From contig CM026386.1 in assembly GCA_014843695.1 (NCBI GenBank), positions 86,791,111-86,855,110 on the forward strand: 64,000 bases of DNA, given 5' to 3'. How positions within the stretch are numbered: position 1 is the stretch's first letter; each line of letters opens with the position of its first letter. A model generated the notes under the pieces. The model ran no database searches, was not told where the DNA came from, and saw only the letters and a program-made list of their open reading frames with translations. Below are positions 10,861 to 26,900 of this stretch, piece after piece. The position numbers were made by a program, and so were the translations under genes. This stretch comes from Archivesica marissinica. Lineage: Eukaryota > Mollusca > Bivalvia > Venerida > Vesicomyidae.

Positions 10861-13800
10861 TCATTAGGTTATCTGTTATACTAGGAAGTGTATTGGTTTT
10901 GTCACTAGGTTATCTGCTACTCTAGGAATTGTACACTAGGTTATCTGCTACACTAGGAATTGTACACTAGATTATCTGCTACACTAGGAATTGTACACTA
11001 GGTTATCTGCTACACTAGGAAGTGTACACAAGGTTATCTTGTATACTAGGAATTGTACATTAGGTTATCTGCTACACTAGGAATTGTACATTAGGTTATC
11101 TGCTACACTAGGAATTGTACATTAGGTTATCTGCTACACTAGGAATTGTACACTATGTTATCTGCTACACTAGGAAGTGTACACTAGGTTATCTGCTACA
11201 CTAGGAATTGTACACTAGGTTATCTGCTACACTAGGAATTGTACACTAGGAATTGTACATTAGGTTATCTGCTACACTAGGAATTGTACACTAGGTTATC
11301 TGCTACACTAGGAATTGTACACTAGGTTATCTGCTACACTAGGAATTGTACACTAGATTATCTGCTACACTAGGAATTGTACACTAGGTTATCTGCTACA
11401 CTAGGAAGTGTACACTAGGTTATCTTCTATACTAGGAATTGTACATTAGGTTATCTGCTACACTAGGAATTGTACATTAGGTTATCTGCTACAGTAGGAA
11501 TTGTACATTAGGTTATCTTCTACACTTGGAATTGTACACTATGTTATCTGCTATACTAGGAAGTGTACACTAGGTTATCTGATACACTAGGAATTGTACA
11601 ATAGGTTATCTGCTACACTAGGAATTGTACACTAGGTCATCTGCTACACTAGGAATTGTATATTAGTTTATCTTCTAAACTAGGTATTGTACATTATGTT
11701 ATCTGCTACACTAGGTTATCTGCTACACTAGGTTATCTGCTACACTAGGGATTGTACACTATGTTATCTGCTACACAAGGAATTGTACACTAGGAATTGT
11801 TCACTAGGTTATCTGCTATACTAGGAAGTGTACACTAGGTTATCTGCTACACTAGGAATTGTACACTAGGTCATCTGCTACACTAGGAATTGTATACTAG
11901 TTGATCTTCTACACTAGGTAGTGTACTTTATGTCATCTGCTACACTAGGAGGTGTACACTAGGTTATCTGCTACACTAGGAAGTGTACACTAGGTTATCT
12001 GCTAGACTAGGAATTGTATACTAGGTTATCTGATACACTAGGAATTGTACACTAGGTTATCTGCTACACTAGGATTTTACATTATGTCATCTGCTACACT
12101 AGGAGGTGTACACTAGGTTATCTGCTACACTAGGAAGTGTACACTAGGTTATCTGCTAGACTAGGAATTGTATACTAGGTTATCTGATACACTAGGAATT
12201 GTTCACTAGGTTATCTGCTATACTAGGAATTGTACACTAGGTTATCTGCTACACTAGGAAGTGTACACTAGGTTATCTGCTACACTATGAAGTGTACACT
12301 AGGATTTATTCTGTAGGTTATCTGCTATACTAGGAAGTGTACACTAGGTTATCTGCTATACTAGGAAGTGCACACTAGGTTATCTGCTACAGTAGGAATT
12401 GTACATTAGGTTATCTGCTACACTAGGAATTGTACACTAAGGTATCTGCTACACTAGGAATTGTACATTAGGTTATCTGCTACAGCATGAATTGTACATT
12501 AGGTTATCTGCTACACTAGAAATTATACACTAGGTTATCTGCTGCACTAGAAATTGTACATTAGGTTATCTGCCACACTAGGAATTGTACAATAGGTTAT
12601 CTGCCACACTAGGAATTGTACACTAGGTTATCTGCTACACTAGGAATTGTACATTATGTTATCTGCTACACTAGGAATTGTACACTATGTTATCTGTTAC
12701 ACTAGAATTGTACATTATGTTATCTGCTACACTATGAAGTGTACATTAGTTTATCTGTTACACTAGGAAGTGTATACTAGGTTATCTGCTACACTAGCTT
12801 ATCTGCTACTCTAGGAATTGTACACTAGGTTATCGGCTACATTAGAAATTGTACACTAGATTATCTGCTACACTAGGAATTGTACACTAGGTTATCTGCT
12901 ACACTAGGAAGTGTACACAATGTTATCTTTTATACTAGGAATTATACATTAGGTTATCTGCTTCACTAGGATTTTACATTATGTTATCTGCTACAATAGG
13001 AGGTGTACACTAGGTTATCTGCTACACTAGGAAGTGTACACTCGGTTATCTGCTACACTAGGAATTGTATACTAGGTTATCTGCTACACTAGGTATTGTA
13101 CACTAGATTATCTGCTACGCTAGGGCGTTTACACTAGATATCTGCTACACTAGGAATTATACACTAGGTTATCTGCTACACTTGGATTGTACATTATGTT
13201 ATCTGCTACACTAGGAAGTGTACACTAGGTTATCTGCTATACTAGGAAGTGTACACTAGCAATTGTACATTAGGTTATCTGCTACACTAGGAATTGTACA
13301 TGAGGTTATCTGCTACACTAGGAAGTGTACACTAGGAATTGTTCACTAGGTTATCTGCTATTCTAGGAAGTGTACACTAGGTTATCTGCTATACTAGGAA
13401 TTGTACACTATGTTATCTGCTACACTAGGAAGTGTACACTAGGTTATATGCTACACTAGGAATTGTACACTATGTCATCTGCTACACAAGGAATTGTATA
13501 CTAGTTTATCTTCTACATTCGGAATTGTACATTAGGTTATCTGCTACACTACGTTATCTGCTACACTAGGTTATCTGCTACACTAGGGCGTGTACACTAT
13601 GTTATCTGCTACACTAGGAATTGTATACTAGGTTATCTGCTACACAAGGAATTGTACACTAGGTTATGTGCTACACTAGGAAGTGTACACTAGGAATTGT
13701 TCACTAGGTTATCTGCTATACTAGGAAGTATACACTAGGTTATCTGGACACACTAGGATTTTGTACATTAGGTTATCTGCCACACTAGGAAGTGTACACT

Positions 13801-15065
13801 AGGTTATCTGCTACTCTAGGAATTGTACATTATGTCATCTGCTACACTAGGAAATGTACACTATGTTATCTGTTACACTAGCATGTGTACATTAGGTTAT
13901 CTGCTACACTAGGAAATGTATACTAAGTTATCTGCTACACTAGGTTATCTGCTACACTAAGAATTGTACACTAGGTTATCTGCTACACTAGGAATTGTAC
14001 ACTAGGATATCTGCTACACTAGGTTATGCGCTAAACTAGGAAGTGTACACTAGGTTATCTGCTACATTAGGAATTGTACACTAGGTTATCTTGTATACTA
14101 TTAATTGTACATTAGGTTATCTGCTACACTAGGAATTGTACATTATGTTATCTGCTACACTAGGAATTGTACACTCTGTTATCTGCTACACTAGGAATTG
14201 TACACTAGGTCATCTGCTACACTAGGAATTGTATACTAGTTTATCTTCTACACTCGGAATTGTACATTAGGTTATCTGCTACACTAGGGTATCTGCTACA
14301 CTAGGAATTGTATACTAGGTTATCTGCTACACTAGGAATTGTACACTAGGTTATCTGCTACACTAGGAATTGAACACTAGGTCGTCTGCTACACTAGGAA
14401 TTGTACACAAGCTTATCTGCTACACTAGGAATTGTACACTAGGTTATTTGATACTCTAGGAATTGTACACTAGGAATTGTACACTAGGTTTACTGCTATT
14501 CTAGGAAGTGTACATTAAGTTATCTGCCACACAAGGAATTGTACACTAGGTTATCTGCTACACTAGGATTGTACATCATGTTCTCTGCTACACTAGGAAT
14601 TGTACTCTATGATATCTTTTACACTAGGATGGTACGTTATGTTATCTGCTACACTAGCAAGTGTACACTAGGTTATCTGCTACACTAGGAATTATAAACT
14701 AGGTTATCTGCTATACTAGGATTTGTACATTAGGTTATCTGCTACAGCATTAATTGTACATTAGGTTATCTGCTACACTAGGAATTGTACACTAGGTTAT
14801 CTGCTACACTAGGAATAGTACACTAGGTTATCTGCTACATTAGGAATTGTACACTAGGTTATCTGCTACACTAGATATTGTACGCTAGGTTATCTGCTAT
14901 ACTAGGGCGTTTACACTAGGTTATCTGCTACACTAGGAATTGTACACTAGGTCATCTGCTACATTAGGTATTGTACACTAGGTTATCTGCTACACTAGGG
15001 CGTTTACACTAGGTTATCTGCTACACTAGGAATTATACACTAGGTTATCTGCTACACTTGGATTG

Positions 15066-15960
15066 TACCTTATGTCATCTGCTACACTAGGAGGTGTACA
15101 CTAGCTTATCTGCTACACTAGGAAGTGTACACTAGGTTATATGCTAGACTAGGAATTGTATACTAGGTCATCTGATACACTAGGAATTGTACACTAGGTT
15201 ATCTGCTACACTAGGATTTTACATTATGTCAACTGCTACACTAGGAGGTGTACACTAGGTTATCTGCTACACTAGGAAGTGTACACTAGGTTATCTGCTA
15301 GACTAGGAATTGTATACTAGGTTATCTGATACACTAGGAATTGTTCACTAGGTTATCTGCTATACTAGGAATTGTACACTAGGTTATCTGCTACACTAGG
15401 AAGTGTACACTAGGTTATCTGCTACACTATGAAGTGTACACTAGGACTTGTTCTGTAGGTTATCTGCTATACTAGGAAGTGTACACTAGGTTATCTGCTA
15501 CACTAGGAATTGTACTCTAGGTTATCTGCTATACTAGGAAGTGCACACTAGGAATTGTTCACTAGGATATCTGCTATACTAGGAATTGTACACTAGGTTA
15601 TCTGCTACAGTAGGAATTGTACATTAGGTTATCTGCTACACTAGGAATTGTACACTAAGGTATCTGCTACACTAGATATTGTACATTAGGTTATCTGCTA
15701 CAGCATGAATTGTACATTAGGTTATCTGCTACACTAGAAATTATACACTAGGTTATCTACTGCACTAGGAATTGTACATTCGGTTATCTGCCACACTAGG
15801 AATTGTACAATAGGTTATCTGCCAAACTAGGAATTGTACACTACGTTATCTGCTACACTAGGAATTGTACATTATGTTATCTGCTACACTAGGAATTGTA
15901 CACTATGTTATCTGTTACACTAGAATTGTACATTAAGTTATCTGCTACACTGTGAAGTGT
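15066..15960. repeat. Higher-order satellite block, 5.1-kb partner 2
   Basis: This is the partner of 9966-10860 at +5,100 bp. It differs by point changes such as ggtcatctgatac for ggttatctgatac and ctacgttatc for ctaggttatc. Confidence 0.85.
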
Positions 15961-17070
15961 ACATTAGGTTATCTGTTACACTAGGAAGTGTACACAAGGT
16001 TATCTTGTATATTAGGAATTATACATTAGGTTATCTGCTTCACTAGGAATTGTACATTAGGTTATCTGCTACACTAGGAAATGTACATTAGGTTATCTGC
16101 TACACTATGAAGTGTACACTAGATTATCTGCTACACTAGGAATTGTACACTAGGTTATCTGCTACACTAGGAAGTGTACACAAGGTTATCTTGTATATTA
16201 GGAATTATACATTAGGTTATCTGCTTCACTAGGAATTGTACATTAGGTTATCTGCTACACTAGGAAGTGTACACTAGGTTATCTGATACACTAGGAATTG
16301 TACACTAGGTTATCTGCTACACTAGGAATTGTACACTAGGTCATCTGCTACACCAGGAAGTGTATATTAGTTTATCTTCTAAACTCGGAATTGTACATTA
16401 GGTTATCTGCTACACTAGGTTATCTGCTACACTAGGTTATCTGCTACACTAGGGCGTGTACACTATGTTATCTGCTACACAAGGATTTGTACACTAGGAA
16501 TTGTTCACTAGGTTATCTGCTATACTAGGAAGTGTACACTAGGTTATCTGCTACACTAGGAATTGTACACTAGGTCATCTGCTACACTAGGAATTGTATA
16601 CTAGTTGATCTTCTACACTAGGTATTGTACCTTATGTTATCTGCTACACTAGGAGGTGTACACTAGGTTATCTGCTACACTAGGAAGTGTACACTAGGTT
16701 ATCTGCTATACTAGGAAGTGCACACTAGGAATTGTTCACTAGGTTATCTGCTATACTAGGAATTGTACACTAGGTTTTCTGTTACACTAGGAATTGTACA
16801 CTAGGTTATCTTCTATACTAGGAATTGTACATTAGGTTATCTGCTACAGCATGAATTGTATATTAGGTTATCTGCTACACTAGGAATTGTACACTAGGTT
16901 ATCTGCTATACTAGGAATTGTACACTAGGTTATCTGCTACATTAGGAATTGTACACTAGGTTATCTGCTACACTACGTATTGTACACTAGGTTATCTGCT
17001 ACACTAGGGCGTTTACACTATGTTATCTGCTACACTAGGAATTGTACACTAGGTTATCTGCTACACTAGG

Positions 17071-18990
17071 TATTGTACACTAGGTTATATGCTACACAAG
17101 GGCGTTTACACTAGGTTATCTGCTACACTAGGAATTATACACTAGGTTATCTGCTACACATGGATTGTACATTATGTTATCTGCTACACTAGGAGGTGTA
17201 CACTAGGTTATCTGCTACACTAGGAAGTGTACACTAGGTTATCTGCTACACTAGGAAGTGTACACTAGGAATTGTTCACTAGGTTATCTGCTATACTAGG
17301 AAGTATACACTAGGTTATCTGCTACACTAGGAAGTGTACACTAGGTTATCTGCTACACTATGAAGTGTACACTAGGACTTGTTATGTAGGTTATCTGATA
17401 TACTAAGAAGTGTACACTAGGTTATCTGCTACACTAGGAATTGTACACTAGGTTATCTGCTATACTAGGAAGTGCACACTAGGAATTGTTGACTAGGTTA
17501 TCTGCTATACTAGGAATTGTACACTAGGTTATCAGCTACAGTAGGAATTGTACATTAGGTTATCTGCTACACTAGGAATTGTACACTAAGGTATCTGCTA
17601 CACTAGGAATTGTACATTAGATTATCTGCTACAGCATGAATTGTACATTAGGTTATCTGCTACACTAGACATTGTACACTAGGTTATCTGCTGCACTAGG
17701 AATTGTACATTAGGTTATCTGCCACACTAGGAATTGTACAATAGGTTATCTGCCACACTAGGAATTGTACATTAGGTTATCTGCTACACTAGGAATTGTA
17801 CACTATGTTATCTGTTACACAAGAATTGTACATTATGTTATCTGCTACACTATGAAGTGTACATTAGGTTATCTGCTACACTAGGAAGTGTATACTAGGT
17901 TATCTGCTACACTAGGTTATCTGCTACTCTAGGAATTGTACACTAGGTTATCTGCTACACTAGGAATTGTACACTAGATTATCTGCTACACCAGGAATTG
18001 TACACTAGGTTATCTGCTACACTAGGAAGTGTACACAAGGTTATTTTGTATACTAGGAATTATACATTAGGTTATCTGCTTCACTAGGAATTGTACATTA
18101 GGTTATCTGCTACAGTAGGAATTGTATATTAGGTTATCTTCTACACTCGGAATTGTACACTATGTTATCTGCTACACTAGGAATTGTACATTAGGTTATC
18201 TGATACACTAGGAAGTGTACACTAGGTTATCTGCTACACTAGGAATTGTACACTAGGTCATCTGCTACACTAGGAATTGTATATTAGTTTATCTTTATAC
18301 TCGGAATTGTACATTAGGTTATCTGCTACACTAGGTTATCTGCTACACTAGGTTATCTGCTACACTAGGGCGTGTACACTATGTTATCTGCTACACAAGG
18401 AATTGTACACTAGGTTATCTGCTACACTTGGATTGTACATTATGTTATCTGCTACACTAGGAGGTGTACACTAGGTTATCTGCTACACTAGGAAGTGTAC
18501 ACTAGGATTTTTCACTAGGTTATCTGCTATACTAGGAATTTTACACTAGGTTATCTGCTACACTAGGAATTGTACATTAGGTTATCTGCTACACTAGGAA
18601 TTGTACACTAAGGTATCTGCTACACTAGGAATTGTACATTAGGTTATCTGCTACAGCATGAATTGTACATTAGGTTATCTGCTACACTAGAAATTGTACA
18701 CTAGGTTATCTGCTGCACTAGGAATTGTACATTAGGTTATCTGCCACACTAGGAATTGTACAATAGGTTATCTGCCACACTAGGAATTGTACACTAGGTT
18801 ATCTGCTACACTAGGAATTGTACATTATGTTATCTGCTACACTAGGAATTGTACACTATGTTATCTGTTACACTAGAATTGTACATTATGTTATCTGCTA
18901 CACTATGAAGTGTACACTAGGTTATCTGCTACTCTAGGAATTGTACACTAGGTTATCTGCTACACTAGGAATTGTACACTAGATTATCTG
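17071..18990. repeat. Higher-order satellite block, about 1.93 kb, unit 1
   Basis: It is marked by the rare variants gctacacaagggcgttt and acttgttatgtagg (17377-17390). The same ordered variants return at 19001 (offset 1,930). Part of the block also returns near 21903 (a further 2,902), where some units have been gained or lost. Confidence 0.8.
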
Positions 18991-19000
18991 CTACACTAGG

Positions 19001-20900
19001 TATTGTACACTAGGTTATATGCTACACAAGGGCGTTTACACTAGGTTATCTGCTACACTAGGAATTATACACTAGGTTATCTGCTACACATGGATTGTAC
19101 ATTATGTTATCTGCTACACTAGGAGGTGTACACTAGGTTATCTGCTACACTAGGAAGTGTACACTAGGTTATCTGCTACACTAGGAAGTGTACACTAGGA
19201 ATTGTTCACTAGGTTATCTGCTATACTAGGAAGTATACACTAGGTTATCTGCTACACTAGGAAGTGTACACTAGGTTATCTGCTACACTATGAAGTGTAC
19301 ACTAGGACTTGTTATGTAGGTTATCTGATATACTAAGAAGTGTACACTAGGTTATCTGCTACACTAGGAATTGTACACTAGGTTATCTGCTATACTAGGA
19401 AGTGCACACTAGGAATTGTTGACTAGGTTATCTGCTATACTAGGAATTGTACACTAGGTTATCAGCTACAGTAGGAATTGTACATTAGGTTATCTGCTAC
19501 ACTAGGAATTGTAAACTAAGGTATCTGCTACACTAGGAATTGTACATTAGATTATCTGCTACAGCATGAATTGTACATTAGGTTATCTGCTACACTAGAC
19601 ATTGTACACTAGGTTATCTGCCACACTAGGAATTGTACAATAGGTTATCTGCCACACTAGGAATTGTACATTAGGTTATCTGCTACACTAGGAATTGTAC
19701 ACTATGTTATCTGTTACACAAGAATTGTACATTATGTTATCTGCTACACTATGAAGTGTACATTAGGTTATCTGCTACACTAGGAAGTGTATACTAGGTT
19801 ATCTGCTACACTAGGTTATCTGCTACTCTAGGAATTGTACACTAGGTTATCTGCTACACTAGGAATTGTACACTAGATTATCTGCTACACCAGGAATTGT
19901 ACACTAGGTTATCTGCTACACTAGGAAGTGTACACAAGGTTATTTTGTATACTAGGAATTATACATTAGGTTATCTGCTTCACTAGGAATTGTACATTAG
20001 GTTATCTGCTACAGTAGGAATTGTATATTAGGTTATCTTCTACACTCGGAATTGTACACTATGTTATCTGCTACACTAGGAATTGTACATTAGGTTATCT
20101 GATACACTAGGAAGTGTACACTAGGTTATCTGCTACACTAGGAATTGTACACTAGGTCATCTGCTACACTAGGAATTGTATATTAGTTTATCTTTATACT
20201 CGGAATTGTACATTAGGTTATCTGCTACACTAGGTTATCTGCTACACTAGGTTATCTGCTACACTAGGGCGTGTACATTATGTTATCTGCTAAACAAGGA
20301 ATTGTACACTAGGTTATCTGCTACACTTGGATTGTACATTATGTTATCTGCTACACTAGGAGGTGTACACTAGGTTATCTGCTACACTAGGAAGTGTACA
20401 CTAGGATTTTTCACTAGGTTATCTGCTATACTAGGAATTTTACACTAGGTTATCTGCTACACTAGGAATTGTACATTAGGTTATCTGCTACACTAGGAAT
20501 TGTACACTAAGGTATCTGCTACACTAGGAATTGTACATTAGGTTATCTGCTACAGCATGAATTGTACATTAGGTTATCTGCTACACTAGAAATTGTACAC
20601 TAGGTTATCTGCTGCACTAGGAATTGTACATTAGGTTATCTGCCACACTAGGAATTGTACAATAGGTTATCTGCCACACTAGGAATTGTACACTAGGTTA
20701 TCTGCTACACTAGGAATTGTACATTATGTTATCTGCTACACTAGGAATTGTACACTATGTTATCTGTTACACTAGAATTGTACATTATGTTATCTGCTAC
20801 ACTATGAAGTGTACACTAGGTTATCTGCTACTCTAGGAATTGTACACTAGGTTATCTGCTACACTAGGAATTGTACACTAGATTATCTGCTACACTAGGA
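19001..20900. repeat. Higher-order satellite block, about 1.93 kb, unit 2
   Basis: This repeats 17071-18990 at +1,930 bp, with one deletion of a gcactaggaattgtacatt-containing unit near 19620. That deletion dates the duplication as recent relative to divergence within the array. Confidence 0.8.
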
Positions 20901-23900
20901 ATTGTACACTAGTTATCTGCTACACTAGGAAGTGTACACAAGGTATCTTGTATACTAGGAATTGTACATTAGGTTATCTTCTTCACTAGGAATTGTACAT
21001 TAGGTTATCTGCTACAGTAGGAATTGTACATTAGGTTATCTTCTACACTAGGAATTGTACACTATGTTATCTGCTACACTAGGAAGTGTACACTAGGTTA
21101 TCTGATACACTAGGAATTGTACACTAGGTTATCTGCTACACTAGGAATTGTACACTAGGTTATCTGCTACACTAGGAATGTATATTAGTTTATCTTCTAA
21201 ACTCGGAATTGTACATTAGGTTATCTGCTACACTAGGTTATCTGCTACACTAGGGCGTGTACACTATGTTATCTGCTACACAAGGAATTGTACACTAGGA
21301 ATTGTTCACTAGGTTATCTGCTATACTAGGAAGTGTACACTAGATTATCTGCTACACTAGGAATTGTACACTAGGTTATCTGCTACACAAGGAATTGTAC
21401 ACTAGGTCATCTGCTACACTAGGAATTGTATACTAGTTGATCTTCTACACTAGGTATTGTACCTTATGTTATCTGCTACACTAGGAGGTGTACACTAGGT
21501 TATCTGCTACACTAGGAAGTGTACACTAGGTTATCTGCTATACTAGGAAGTGCACACTAGGAATTGTTCACTAGGTTATCTGCTATACTAGGAATTGTAC
21601 ACTAGGTTTTCTGTTACACTAGGAATTGTACATTAGGTTATCTTCTATACTAGGAATTGTACATTAGGTTATCTGCTACAGCATGAATTGTATATTAGGT
21701 TATCTGCTACACTAGGAATTGTACACTAGGTTATCTGCTATACTAGGAATTGTACACTAGGTTATCTGCTACATTAGGAATTGTACACTAGGTTATCTGC
21801 TACACTACGTATTGTACACTAGGTTATCTGCTACACTAGGGCGTTTACACTATGTTATCTGCTACACTAGGAATTGTACACTAGGTTATCTGCTACACTA
21901 GGTATTGTACACTAGGTTATATGCTACACTAGGGCGTTTACACTAGGTTATCTGCTACACTAGGAATTATACACTAGGTTATCTGCTACACTTGGATTGT
22001 ACATTATGTTATCTGCTACACTAGGAGGTGTACACTAGGTTATCTGCTACACTAGGAAGTGTACACTAGGTTATCTGCTACACTAGGAAGTGTACACTAG
22101 GAATTGTTCACTAGGTTATCTGCTATACTAGGAAGTATACACTAGGTTATCTGCTACACTAGGAAGTGTACACTAGGTTATCTGCTACACTATGAAGTGT
22201 ACACTAGGACTTGTTATGTAGGTTATCTGATATACTAAGAAGTGTACACTAGGTTATCTGCTACACTAGGAATTGTACACTAGGTTATCTGCTATACTAG
22301 GAAGTGCACACTAGGAATTGTTGACTAGGTTATCTGCTATACTAGGAATTGTACACTAGGTTATCAGCTACAGTAGGAATTGTACATTAGGTTATCTGCT
22401 ACACTAGGAATTGTACACTAAGGTATCTGCTACACTAGGAATTGTACATTAGATTATCTGCTACAGCATGAATTGTACATTAGGTTATCTGCTACACTAG
22501 ACATTGTACACTAGGTTATCTGCTGCACTAGGAATTGTACATTAGGTTATCTGCCACACTAGGAATTGTACAATAGGTTATCTGCCACACTAGGAATTGT
22601 ACATTAGGTTATCTGCTACACTAGGAATTGTACACTATGTTATCTGTTACACAAGAATTGTACATTATGTTATCTGCTACACTATGAAGTGTACATTAGG
22701 TTATCTGCTACACTAGAAAGTGTATACTAGGTTATCTGCTACACTAGGTTATCTGCTACTCTAGGAATTGTACACTAGGTTATCTGCTACACTAGGAATT
22801 GTACACTAGATTATCTGCTACACCAGGAATTGTACACTAGGTTATCTGCTACACTAGGAAGTGTTCACAAGGTTATCTTGTACACTAGGAATTATACATT
22901 AGGTTATCTGCTTCACTAGGAATTGTACATTAGGTTATCTGCTACAGTAGGAATTGTATATTAGGTTATCTTCTACACTCGGAATTGTACACTATGTTAT
23001 CTGCTACACTAGGAATTGTACATTAGGTTATCTGATACACTAGGAAGTGTACACTAGGTTATCTGCTACACTAGGAATTGTACACTAGGTCATCTGCTAC
23101 ACTAGGAATTGTATATTAGTTTATCTTTATACTCGGAATTGTACATTAGGTTATCTGCTACACTAGGTTATCTGCTACACTAGGTTATCTGCTACACTAG
23201 GGCGTGTACATTCTGTTATCTGCTACACAAGGAATTGTACACTAGGTTATCTGCTACACTTGGATTGTACATTATGTTATCTGCTACACTAGGAGGTGTA
23301 CACTAGGTTATCTGCTACACTAGGAAGTGTACACTAGGTTATCTGCTACACTAGGAAGTGTACACTAGGAATTGTTCACTAGGTTATCTGCTATACTAGG
23401 AATTTTACACTAGGTTATCTGCTACAGTAGGAATTGTACATTAGGTTATCTGCTACACTAGGAATTGTACACTAAGGTATCTGCTACACTAGGAATTGTA
23501 CATTAGGTTATCTGCTACAGCATGAATTGTACATTAGGTTATCTGCTACACTAGAAATTGTACACTAGGTTATCTGCTGCACTAGGAATTGTACATTAGG
23601 TTATCTGCCACACTAGGAATTGTACAATAGGTTATCTGCCACACTAGGAAGTGTACACTAGGTTATCTGCTACACTAGGATTTGTACATTATGTTATCTG
23701 CTACACTAGGAATTGTACACTATGTTATCTGTTACACTAGAATTGTACATTATGTTATCTGCTACACTATGAAGTGTACACTAGGTTATCTGCTACTCTA
23801 GGAATTGTACACTAGGTTATCTGCTACACTAGGAATTGTACACTAGATTATCTGCTACACTAGGAATTGTACACTAGGTTATCTGCTACACTAGGAAGTG

Positions 23901-26900
23901 TACACAAGGTTATCTTGTATACTAGGAATTATACATTAGGTTATCTGCTTCACTAGGAATTGTACATTAGGTTATCTGCTACAGTAGGAATTGTACATTA
24001 GGTTATCTTCTACACTCGTAATTGTACACTATGTTATCTGCTACACTAGGAAGTGTACACTAGGTTATCTGATACACTAGGAATTGTACACTAGGTTATC
24101 TGCTAAACTAGGAATTGTACACTAGGTCATCTGCTACACCAGGAATTGTATATTAGTTTATCTTCTAAACTCGGAATTGTACATTAGGTTATCTGCTACA
24201 CTAGGTTATCTGCTACACTAGGTTATCTGCTACACTAGGGCGTGTACACTATGTTATCTGCTACACAAGGAATTGTACACTAGGAATTGTTCACTAGGTT
24301 ATCTGCTATACTAGAAAGTGTACACTAGGTTATCTGCTACACTAAGAATTGTACACTAGGTTATCTGCTACACTAGGAATTGTACACTAGGTCATCTGCT
24401 ACACTAGGAATTGTATACTAGTTGATCTTCTACACTAGGTATTGTACCTTATGTCATCTGCTACACTAGGAGGTGTACACTAGGTTATCTGCTACACTAG
24501 GAATTGTACACTAGGTTATCTGCTACACTAGGAATTGTACACTATGTCATCTGCTACACTAGGAATTGTATACTAGTTGATCTTCTACACTAGGTATTGT
24601 ACCTTATGTCATCTGCTACACTAGGAATTGTAAACTAGGTTATCTGCTACACTAGGTAGTGTACACTAGGTTATCTGCTACACTAGGGCGTTTACACTAG
24701 ATATCTGCTACACTAGGAATTATACACTAGGTTATCTGCTACACTTGGATTGTACATTATTTTATCTGCTACACTAGGAAGTGTACACTAGGTTATCTGC
24801 TACACTAGGAAGTGTACACTAGCAATTGTACATTAGGTTATCTGCTACACTAGGAATAGTACATTAGGTTATCTGCTACACTTGGATTGTACATTATGTT
24901 ATCTGCTACACTAGGAGGTGTACACTAGGTTATCTGCTACACTAGGAAGTGTACACTAGGTTATCTGCTACACTAGGAAGTGTACACTAGGAATTGTTCA
25001 CTAGGTTATCTGCTATTCTAGGAAGTGTACACTAGGTTATCTGCTACACTAGGTATTGTACACTAGGTTATCTGCTACACTAGGAATTGTACACTAGGAA
25101 TTGTACTCTAGGTTTACTGCTATACTAGGACGTGTATACTAGGTTATCTGCTACACTATGAATTGTACACTAGGTTATCTGCTACACTAGGAATTGTACA
25201 CTAGGAATTGTACACTAGGTTATCTGCTGCACTAGGAAGGGAACACTACGAATTGTTCACGAGGTTATCTGCTACAGTAGGAATTGTACATTAGGTTATC
25301 TGTTACACTAGGAATTGTACACTAGTTTATCTTGTATACTAGGAATTGTACATTAGGTTATCTGCTACACTATGAATTGTATACTAGGTTATCGGCTACA
25401 CTAAGAAGTGTACACTAGGTTATCTGCCACACTAGGAATTGTACATTCGGTTATCTGCCACACTAGGAATTGTAAACTAGATTATCTGCTACACTAGGAA
25501 GTGTATTCTAGGTTATAGGCTACACTAGGTTATCTGCTACACTAGGAATTTTACACTAGGTTATCTGCTACACTAGGAATTGTACATTAGGTTATCTGCT
25601 ACACTAGGTTATGCGCTAAACTAGGAATTGTACACTAAGTTATCTGCTACACTAGGAATTTTACACTAGGTTATCTTGTATACTAGGAATTGTACATTAG
25701 GTTATCTGCTACACTAGGAATTGTACATTAGGTTATCTGCTACACTAGGAATTGTACACTATGTTATCTGCTACACTAGGAAGTGTACACTAGGTTATAT
25801 GCTACACTAGGAATTGTACACTATGTCATCTGCTACACAAGGAATTGTATACTAGTTTATCTTCTACACTCGGAATTGTACATTAGGTTATCTGCTACAC
25901 TAGGTTATCTGCTACACTAGGTTATCTGCTACACTAGGGCGTGTACACTAGGTTATCTGCTACACTAGGAATTGTACACTAGGCTATCTGCTACACTAGC
26001 AAGTGTACACTAGGAATTGTTCACTAGGTTATCTGCTATACTAGGAAGTGTAAACTATGTTATCTGCTACTCTAGGAATTGTACACTAGGTTATCTGCTA
26101 CACTAGGAATTGTACACTAGATTATCTGCTACAATAGGAATTGTACACTAGGTTATCTGCTACACTAGGAAGTGTACACAAGGTTATCTTGTATACTAGG
26201 AATTATACATTAGGTTATCTGCTTCACTAGGAATTGTACATTAGGTTATCTGCTACAGTAAGAATTGTACATTAGGTTATCTTCTACACTAGGTATTGTA
26301 CCTTATGTCATCTGCTACACTAGGAGGTGTACACTAGGTTATCTGCTACACTAGGAATTGTACACTAGGTTATCTGCTATACTAGGAAGTGTACACTAGG
26401 TTATCTGCTACACTAGGAATTGTACACTAGGTCATCTGCTACACTAGGAATTGTATACTAGTTGATCTTCTACACTAGGTATTGTACCTTATGTCATCTG
26501 CTACACTAGGAATTGTACACAAGGTTATCTGCTACACTAGGTAGTGTACACTAGGTTATCTGCTACACTAGGGCGTTTACACTAGATATCTGCTACACTA
26601 GGAATTATACACTAGGTTATCTGCTACACTTGGATTGTACATTATGTTATCTGCTACACTAGGAAGTGTACACTAGCAATTGTACATTAGGTTATCTGCT
26701 ACACTAGGAATTGTACATTAGGTTATCTGCTACACTTGGATTGTACATTATGTTATCTGCTACACTAGGAGGTGTACACTAGGTTATCTGCTACACTAGG
26801 AAGTGTACACTAGGTTATCTGCTGCACTAGGAAGGGAACACTACGAATTGTTCACGAGGTTATCTGCTACAGTAGGAATTGTACATTAGGTTATCTGTTA